Source: Dissophora ornata
Lineage: Eukaryota; Mortierellomycota; Mortierellomycetes; Mortierellales; Mortierellaceae
Direction of reading: 5' to 3'
DNA length: 18,145 nt
Assembly (NCBI GenBank): GCA_025201705.1
Contig: MU617239.1
Coordinates: 1 to 18,145, forward strand
The stretch's first letter is position 1, and the number at the start of each line of letters is the position of its first letter. Below are positions 1-11,181 of the stretch, piece after piece. Made by a program: the position numbers and the translations under genes. The notes below the pieces were generated by a model. That model saw only the letters and a list, made by a program, of their open reading frames with translations, was not told the DNA's origin and did no database searches.

Positions 1-78
1 TTGAGCACCCTTCAAGCGTTGTTTAGAACTACAAACCCAATGGGCGTCATGAGCGTCCTTCGGCTCTTTTATCTTCAT
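1..78 (-). CDS. Possible N-terminal fragment of an unidentified minus-strand gene, cut by the window edge
   Basis: On the minus strand an open frame runs from about 138 down to base 1 without a stop. It contains one methionine, at 78-76, followed by the hydrophilic stretch KIKEPKDAHDAHWVC and continuing past the edge. The residues upstream of that Met (about NPNEKRVRDPAVEN) also look protein-like, so the true exon may begin further right, after a splice acceptor, and this Met may be internal. The composition (many K, D, E, A, H) looks more like a real protein than the plus-strand reading of the same bases, which is hydrophobic and begins without an ATG. The family is not recognised. If real, this gene is divergent from the gene at 610 and shares its upstream region. 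Confidence is low because only about 26-46 codons are visible. Confidence 0.25.
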   Translation of the reverse strand, partial: MKIKEPKDAHDAHWVCSSKQRLKGAQ

Positions 79-504
79 ATTCTCTACCGCAGGATCCCGT
101 ACGCGTTTCTCGTTTGGATTAGCACGACCCCTTCATGCTTTCGCAGCAAAATAAAACAGGCCCGTCGTAGTCCTCCGTGGTTGTGATTTTAAGTAAACTT
201 GCTATTCACCCAACTCATGCATGAGCCGCGAGCCTGGTTCCATGATTGCTCGAGAATACAGGAGAGGAGATGCGAGATGGCACACACCGGTGGATACGTA
301 GATTGACAGATATAAACGATGGACTGGTCCAAGCACATGGCATTTGTGTACCAGCTTTACTCTTTCCTAGTCTTCATTTTTCTTCCTGACAGAAGCATTG
401 TGATTGGTGATTAAAGGTGGCAAGTGGTAAACCTGTGTTGACAGAGTATCAAGTGCTAAAGCGAAGGAAGGAAGGAAGGGATGGAAGGGGTGGAGCAGCA
501 GCAC

Positions 505-510
505 ACGCGT
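505..510. promoter_or_regulatory. ACGCGT (MluI cell-cycle box-like) motif
   Basis: A palindromic ACGCGT lies 100 bp upstream of the ATG at 610. In ascomycete yeasts this is the core of the MCB element bound by MBF at G1/S genes. A six-base match can occur by chance and the same hexamer occurs at 101-106, so the regulatory role is only suggested. Confidence 0.2.
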
Positions 511-534
511 TATGCAATAGTAACCAGGCGCAGG

Positions 535-540
535 CACGTG
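535..540. promoter_or_regulatory. CACGTG E-box
   Basis: A perfect palindromic CACGTG lies 70 bp upstream of the ATG at 610. In fungi this is the usual core for bHLH factors of the Cbf1/Pho4 type. Position is favourable, but function is inferred from the motif only. Confidence 0.25.
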
Positions 541-609
541 ATTTGAAAAATCAGGAAATTGTTTGCATGTTGAAGAAACCACAAATCCTGAGCGTCATGA
601 CAATGAACA

Positions 610-2456
610 ATGACCGAACGGACTCTGTCTGTTGCGATGGGCTCTCACGATGCTGATCCAGTGCCACCGGGCCAACAACAGAAAAGTAGGGTGGACAGCG
701 CCTCTTCTGCGGTAGCCGTACCCAATGAACCTGCTGGCGTATCCAGGATAGGCAACATGTCCATTGTACTACCCTTCAGCAGCCACGCCCAGACACAGCC
801 AAAGTCCTTGCCACATGAGCCTCGACAAGAAAGCCATGCGGAGCTATCGGACTCGACAAATGAAGGAACTGCTGCCGATCAAGCACACTTGGCTCCCAAG
901 CCTTTAGCGGTGAAGCCGACTTACAGGAAAAGAATTGTACCAGCAACTCGTGATGGAATTATTCGAAAGAGCGGGTTCATGGCTGCCAAGGAAAAACTGG
1001 AAAGGTCGACACTTGATCGACCGGCGCGTTCGGGGGGTAATATCTACGACAGACCAGAACCTGTCCATCTTTCTGCGCTCGCGTCCGTACCGCAACAGCG
1101 ACGGCAGCGACAACCAAACCCTCCCAAATCGCCTCTCAAACGTAAAGCTCCTGCCAAACAAAAGTCGTCGACAAAAAAGAAACCAAAAAAGGCACCAGAG
1201 GTATGGAGACCAACAATACCAACATCACCCAGTACCTCCCAACATGCATCACGGCCAAGCGGTCAGTCGAAACCTCCAGGCCTTGTCCAACCAGTGAGCA
1301 GAGAAGGGCAAATTGAAACGTTGCTCAAGCTCCAAGAGGTTCGCAAGGAGAGGCTTGCTCAGTTGGCAGCAAGACCCTTGCCTCTTCGAGACTTGGAGAC
1401 GCTCATCCGAGCTGACCTGGAACAGGAAGAGCAAACATTGTCGGAAATTGGGGTCCTATTACATAAAGAGTTTCTAAAGCTGCAGCTTGAGGAAGGTGTT
1501 CTTTTGAACATGCTGTATTCCTCCAAGTCAGGCACGCTGAACACTCTAGATCTACAGCGCTTGCGACCGCTAAGTAAGCCCACAAAAAGGAACGCACGAG
1601 AGAAAGTTGCACTCGCAGCCGGGGCCAGAGGCAGAGCTGGAACTAGCGCTATCGCTGGAGCCATGGCTATGACTGGATCTGCAACCATGACTAGAGCGGC
1701 TTACAGGATGGAAGCTCACTCTGATGCTAGCTTAAGGGCGGATGGACCGCAGGATGTATCACCTGGTGGGACGATGCATGAAGCTGAGTATAGGGAGACT
1801 GGACGGGATAAGGATCACATCGGAGAATATAATGGTATTGACATGGGTGGCAACGATGAAGACGAAGGTAGGGAAGAGCAGGAAGATAGTGATGGAGGAG
1901 TAGATGGTGGCACGGAGTCTAGTATGCCGATTTACCATCTACCTGGCGAATCATACTCGTTGCGTCCTGTTGCTACGTCAAGTCAGTCTCAACCGTACTC
2001 GGTGGGTCGTCCAGGAGCATCGTTAACTAACCCATGTAATTTGCAAGGTAAGATCGCTGATAGTATTGGGACGAATGGAGGCGAGCTAGCTATTCAGGTA
2101 CTATGCTTTTATCTAACCTGCTATCAATCTGTGGCATAGATGATGCTCGGAAAGGGATTGTTGATCGAGACAATGAAAGAGCCTCCGAGAATATGGCAGA
2201 TCTAGCCGTCGAAGGCTGGGATGAAGGCTTCCAGACTCCTTTTGAGGTGGAGTATGATGACGACGAAAACGATGTTGAAGGCGATGTTGAAGGCGATGTT
2301 GAAGGCGATGTTGAAGGCTATGACGATACTGTTTACCCTGACAGCGAAAGCGAGTATGGAGACGATAGCGAGGATGAAGGTGACGAGAGCGACGACGAAA
2401 CAGCGCGAGTGGCTCTACAGCGTATGCTGGCCCAGTATGGAGCAGGTCCGCCTTGA
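610..2456 (+). CDS. Unidentified basic/acidic, probably nuclear protein (two exons, 584 aa)
   Basis: Spliced model: exon 1 610-2047, intron 2048-2139 (donor CAAG|GTAAGA, acceptor GCATAG, 92 nt, phase 1), exon 2 2140-2456 ending in TGA. Splicing joins the long frame to the acidic C-terminal frame exactly. The start at 610 has A at -3; an in-frame ATG at 637 (G at -3, G at +4) is an alternative. Order along the protein: a Ser/Pro/Gln-rich disordered N-terminus (1-100); a conserved-looking basic patch near 100-130; a Lys-rich stretch at about 172-196 (PLKRKAP...KKKPKKAP) resembling a bipartite nuclear localisation signal; a helical, probably coiled-coil segment at about 230-305, the only well-ordered part; Ala/Gly-rich linkers; and an Asp/Glu tail from about 510 with four DVEG repeats. 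A chromatin or nucleolar role would fit, but no family is recognised and none is assigned. It converges on SMC5. Confidence 0.8.
2271..2318 (+). repeat. Four perfect tandem copies of a 12-bp unit (GATGTTGAAGGC)
   Basis: Four identical 12-bp units lie head to tail in frame and encode DVEG four times in the acidic tail of the preceding gene. The lack of synonymous differences points to recent replication slippage. Unit length keeps the frame. Confidence 0.9.
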
Positions 2457-2488
2457 AATCTGGGTAATGGCTCTGCAATCTCATCCAC

Positions 2489-2494
2489 AATAAA
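2489..2494 (+). terminator. Poly(A) signal AATAAA of the gene at 610
   Basis: A canonical AATAAA lies 33 bases after the TGA at 2454-2456, in the 109-bp gap before the SMC5 stop. Cleavage would be expected near 2505-2520. Confidence 0.55.
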
Positions 2495-2535
2495 CAACAC
2501 ATTGCACCAACAAGGTTTTCAGTCGTACGTGCTAT

Positions 2536-2541
2536 TTTATT
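2536..2541 (-). terminator. Poly(A) signal AATAAA of SMC5 (minus strand)
   Basis: TTTATT on the plus strand reads AATAAA on the minus strand, 25 bases past the SMC5 stop codon. Together with the plus-strand signal at 2489 it gives facing 3' ends about 45 bp apart, so the two transcripts probably abut or overlap. Confidence 0.5.
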
Positions 2542-2565
2542 TCTCTGCAAATACATGTGCAGTTC

Positions 2566-7439
<4,874 letters not shown>

Positions 7440-7636
7440 GGCTTTCGAGCGATGAGGAAAGAGTCGAGAGTCGATTGAACAAAAAAAAAAATTGCGAAGT
7501 ACAGAAACCGCGTTTTGGGGGATTGTGTCCCTGTTTTATTTTCTTTGATGGCGGTGGCTGAAATTTGTTGCAAGCTTGAGTTGTGAAAAGTTCACTTCTG
7601 TCACTCACTCGCCCAACGCCCAAATAGCCATGCGTC
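7440..7636. promoter_or_regulatory. Shared divergent promoter of SMC5 and the TAPT1-like gene
   Basis: Only 197 bp separate the two start codons, so both 5' UTRs and core promoters must fit here unless they reach into the neighbouring gene. The stretch contains a 10-base A run at about 7481-7490, useful as a nucleosome-excluding element, and a T-rich block at about 7531-7545. No clear TATA box is seen in either direction. Open frames here are short or antisense to the TAPT1-like exon. Confidence 0.6.
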
Positions 7637-10600
7637 ATGTCTGCACAACGTCCCTCATCGCCTACGCGGCTTACACCTAATGGACCCTCCAAGAAGCATG
7701 GCAAGAAAAAGTCAAGGAACTCTTGGAAAGCTGGTTTCAAGAGCACGCCTTCATCACCCTCACAATCGACCCTCGACACTCACTCATCCGTCCTGACCGA
7801 AATCACTGCCAAGACCATCAACATCAACAGTGAAAGCAGTAATATCAATATCAGTAATAGCAACAACAACAACAGCAGCAGAATCATTGGCAACATCAGC
7901 GATAGGGATAAGGGTATAACTAGCAACAGCGGCATCAATACTGTCAACATTAACGATGGCGTCAAAAGCATAGCCAGTATCAACAGCATCAGTACCGGCA
8001 ATATCAATGATAGCGTCAAAGGCGCAACCAGTATCAGCGACATCAGCGCTTCCAACATCAACGGCAACGCCAAAGGTGTAACCAGCAGCGGCTTAATTCC
8101 CAACAATAGCAACGACAATGACGACAGCAGCCATCATATTGTTACCACTAACGCAAACAATATCAATATTGGCGCCGGTGCCAGTAGTAACAAAGGCAGT
8201 GACAACGCTAATATCAGTGGCAATAGCCGCTCCAGTGACCAAAGCAGTGGCGGCAGCTACAGCACAAATACCCATGGTTCGACAGATACCAACCGCCTGC
8301 CAATGGCTTTGCTGGATGACCTCAGACTTAAGGACCTGATCGGATCAATTTCGCCATCCCACAGCACCACGGTGTCTCTCTGGGACTACTTGAAAGAGGA
8401 ACTGACAGCAGCAGATTTTGAAACCACGCAAGAACTAAAGAGGGAGCGCGTCGCCAACTTCCTCAGCGTGCCCATCGCATTTGAGAAGGTATTTTATTGC
8501 TCAAGGGTCTCCCATGATAACATCAAGTAGAATCCGGAATCGACAAGATGGCTAACGTTGTATGGGTCGTATTAGATGATTGTATTCGGGTACTTTGTGT
8601 GTTTGGATTCATTCCTTTATACATTTACAATCCTTCCCGCAAGGTTTTTCCTGGCCACGTCCGCGCTTTTCCGGTATATTTTTTCAAGGACATTTCTATC
8701 GACGAGCGTGGAAAGAACGTGAGTAGCTGCGCCGAAATGGATACTTCCCAATACATCAATAATTGTATATTCAAAGGCGCCAATCTAACCTGCCTGTTTC
8801 AGTCGCCTAAAGTCGTCACAAAAGTGTGACCTGATCAAGGTCACCTTGGTTGTTGTGGCATGTACAATACTGCAATCCGTCGATGCCTCAAGGACATATC
8901 ATTTCATCCGCGGACAAAACGCCATGAAACTCTATGCCATCTTCAATTGTTTAGAGGTACGTCGGAGGTGCACGCTGGGAGGCATAATATACACTGACGT
9001 TCAAGTAATAATCCGTACTTGATGTCACACACCTTTGCTTCTCTTAGATTTTCGATCGTCTATGCTGCTCATTTGGTCAAGATATTCTCGATTCTCTGTT
9101 TTCAAAGTCAACACTCGGCAGTCATCCTCCCAAGGCTAGCCATTCAGCGTCAAGGCATGCTCGTCCTATCACATTCGTTATTCTGGCGATTTTGTACATC
9201 CGTAAGCATCTCCACGCGTCTTGTGAAGACGCTCTTTCTTCTCACCGAGGTTTATCCTGTACATGGTCTGACTTGTGTTGACGTCTTGTTTTATAGTGGC
9301 CCACACCATGGTCCTCTTCTTCCAGATGGTGACCTTGAATGTGGCTGTCAATTCATATTCAAATGCGTTGTTGACGCTGCTGATCAGCAATCAGTTTGTG
9401 GAAATCAAAGGCAGCGTGTTCAAGAAATTCGAAAAGGAGAACCTCTTCCAGCTTAGTTGCAGCGGTACGATACATCCATTTTGAGAGGTCCTTTAATGCC
9501 CAATTCCAAACGCGCAGCAATAGAGCTGTATACTCATATTCGCCTCCGCTTTGTTCTAGATATCGTTGAGCGCTTCCAGCTGTCCGTTTTCGTTGCAATT
9601 ATCACCATTCGCAATCTTGTAGAGCTTTCGGCGTCGCCACCCTCGCCATTTTCTGTATACCCTCAATCATTTGTCCCACTTTTCTCGTCCATGACGGCAG
9701 TGGCGCGACTACTGACGCCATGCTTTCTAGTCCTGGGATGTGAAACTCTTGTTGACTGGCTGAAGCATGCCTTCATCACAAAGTTCAACCAGATCCGTCC
9801 GAGCGTGTACGGTCGATTCGTTGATATTCTGAGCAGGGATCTTGTTGTAGGCAGTCCTGCACAGCTAGGAGGCCGCAACAATGTAAGTTGCAGTTGCTTA
9901 CAAACCAACGTGCTAGCCTGCGTCTATAGGATATGAGGATATGTGGCCAACATTTTCATTTACTCTGAAAATCACCAATACCCCGTAGCATCAGCGAATG
10001 TTTGTGGATCAATCGCCTATGGTATCCCGTCGCATTGGACTTGCAGCGTTACCTTTGGCATGTCTTGTCATCTGTGTGACCATCCAGACGCTTCAAATGG
10101 TTTTTTCGAACCACCCCAGCGATCTTGGGCAAGCACCTGTCGTGGTGGCGGAGACGATAGTAGCCTCTGCAGTTTCGTTCGAGACGATCTCGTTTGAGTG
10201 GACCATGCCTGTGGTAGACTTTTCATCGGGATTGACCGTGGCGCTGTCAGGGGTAATGGTGGTTGTTGACTCGTACTTTAAGTTTGCGTGGGCGGTGCTT
10301 AACCAGAGCGTCGCTGTATTTGTTCACGTTGTCCTGGCCTGGATTCATCGAGCAGGGATCTCACAGGAGCTCGGCCGTCGCGTGGTAGAATATGCAGTGG
10401 TGGCTCTAGCGTGCTTGGCGACATATGCGTGCTTGGTGGCGCTGAAGCTCCTGATCGGGATCAACCTGCTTGGATTTGCATATCACCGGTACCTGACGAT
10501 GGAGTCGCGCGAGGAGGTGGAGAGACAGACGGACAGGATGATGCGCGAGTCGAATGCGGCGGTTGAGGAGAAAGCAGTGAGCGCAGCGGTTTCTAGCCTG

Positions 10601-10723
10601 CTTGATGGGCGTGGAGCGGGACATGCGAATGGAGATGCGTATGTGCTTGGGGGAGAGAAGAGGGTGACTCATGGGCTGGACACGATTGATCGGTACACGC
10701 TTTTCAAATCGCGTATTCCATAG
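7637..10723 (+). CDS. TAPT1: TAPT1/Emp65 family ER membrane protein (7 exons, about 840 aa)
   Basis: Family of polytopic ER proteins (Pfam DUF747): yeast Emp65 works with the SUN-like protein Slp1 in protecting folding ER proteins, and animal TAPT1 acts in ciliogenesis and skeletal patterning. Exons: 7637-8488, 8576-8718, 8803-8956, 9048-9201, 9297-9464, 9560-9882, 9995-10723 (or 9989-10723); introns 84-112 nt, all phases match. The N-terminal 220 residues are Ser/Asn-rich with a basic patch (KKHGKKKSR, about 19-27) and a tandem repeat. The conserved core starts at SLWDYLKEEL and runs through KRERVANFLSVP, a hydrophobic GYFVCLDSFL segment, RGQNAMKLYAIFN, IFDRLCCSFGQDILDSLF, ISNQFVEIKGSVFKKF, DIVERFQLSVF and DWLKHAFITKFNQI, all hallmark stretches of the family. 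About 6-8 membrane segments are apparent. The tail after about 800 is hydrophilic with acidic/basic helices and may be cytosolic. The start ATG lies in TCATGTCT. The exact function in this fungus is inferred from the family. Confidence 0.93.
7910..8092 (+). repeat. 54-bp in-frame minisatellite, three full degenerate units plus a partial one
   Basis: Units begin at 7910, 7964, 8018 and 8072 (partial). Each encodes an 18-residue block of the form K-G/S-x-T/A-S...NIN-(D/G)-x-V/A, i.e. KGITSNSG..NINDGV, KSIASINS..NINDSV, KGATSISD..NINGNA, KGVTSSG. The units have diverged at many bases, unlike the repeat at 2271. They lie in the disordered N-terminal tail of the TAPT1-like protein, at about residues 92-150. 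Confidence 0.75.
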
Positions 10724-10740
10724 GGTTGCGCATGTAGGCA

Positions 10741-10746
10741 AATAAA
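10741..10746 (+). terminator. Poly(A) signal AATAAA of the TAPT1-like gene
   Basis: AATAAA occurs 18 bases after the stop at 10721-10723 and is followed by an AT-rich block (about 10780-10802), as expected around a fungal cleavage site. Confidence 0.55.
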
Positions 10747-10802
10747 TAGTCTAGTCGAGCAGATGCGGCTCTATACTCCGATTATATGTAATATATATTT
10801 TT

Positions 10803-11181
10803 AACCAACGTGAAACCGCTGCATCGTGTTTTTTAGCCTTCCATCATCTTTCCTTAATCGCTCCTTCCATTTCGCTACATTGCTCCACTGCTACACTGCT
10901 ACTCTGCTACCCATCCCTTTCATCGCTCGCATTGTCCCCCTTCACCATCCTCCATCTCCATCTCCATCTCCATCTCCTCGCACACGTCCGCGCCGCGCAC
11001 ACGCCCCCGCATCTCCTCTCCTTGCCTCTCCTCTCCTCTTGTCCCTTCTCGTTTTCTAGACGCTCCCCTCCGTTGCTCCCGCTCCAGCAGTGCTGGAACA
11101 TCCTGCTCAACATCATCCCCTTCTCATCCTTCTTCCATCATTACTCTCCTCCTCTAACACTCGTGTTCGTTGCATTCAGCA
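10803..11181 (+). promoter_or_regulatory. Pyrimidine-rich promoter and leader of the adenylate cyclase gene
   Basis: About 380 bp upstream of the ATG at 11182 are strongly C+T-rich on the coding strand, with blocks such as ctcctctccttgcctctcctctcc near 11014-11040. No TATA box is obvious. Strand-asymmetric CT tracts of this kind are common just upstream of fungal transcription starts and in 5' UTRs. Open frames inside it translate to Pro/Ser/Leu-rich low-complexity sequence and are not taken as genes, although a short upstream ORF in the leader cannot be excluded. Confidence 0.55.
10953..10976 (+). repeat. Four tandem copies of CATCTC
   Basis: Four perfect 6-bp units lie in the pyrimidine-rich leader about 210-230 bp before the cyclase ATG. 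Probably a slippage microsatellite within the CT tract. Confidence 0.85.

Larger units (their letters stand above)
142..609. promoter_or_regulatory. Intergenic region upstream of the gene at 610, promoter-like
   Basis: No convincing coding exon is seen here. Visible elements are a TATAAA at 311-316, an inverted CCAAT box (ATTGG) at 403-407, a purine-rich GGAA tandem tract at about 462-480, an ACGCGT at 505-510 and a CACGTG at 535-540. Short open frames overlap the 3' part but show no protein-like composition. If the fragment at the left edge is a gene, this is a bidirectional promoter. Motif-level calls are inference. Confidence 0.45.

Noticed and set aside
1..186. Plus-strand open frame of 61 codons starting with TTG
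   Set aside because: It has no ATG at the start, a hydrophobic composition typical of an antisense reading, and is codon-aligned opposite a more protein-like minus frame.
2221..2493. 90-codon plus frame with LKAMLKAM repeats
   Set aside because: It is a shifted reading of the 12-bp repeat; the spliced DVEG frame joins correctly to exon 1.
2113..2556. 147-codon minus-strand frame under the end of the first gene
   Set aside because: It is antisense to the acidic repeat exon; its HRLQ-type repeats are the complement of the DVEG repeat, and the SMC5 3' end lies just beside it.
7910..8092. Spaced repeats considered as a CRISPR-like array
   Set aside because: The units are contiguous, degenerate, in frame and within a eukaryotic exon, with no spacers.
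7780..8118. Leu-rich minus-strand frame resembling a membrane protein
   Set aside because: It is the antisense of the Asn/Ser-rich tail of the TAPT1-like protein; AAC/AGC/ATC-rich codons read as Leu/Val on the other strand.
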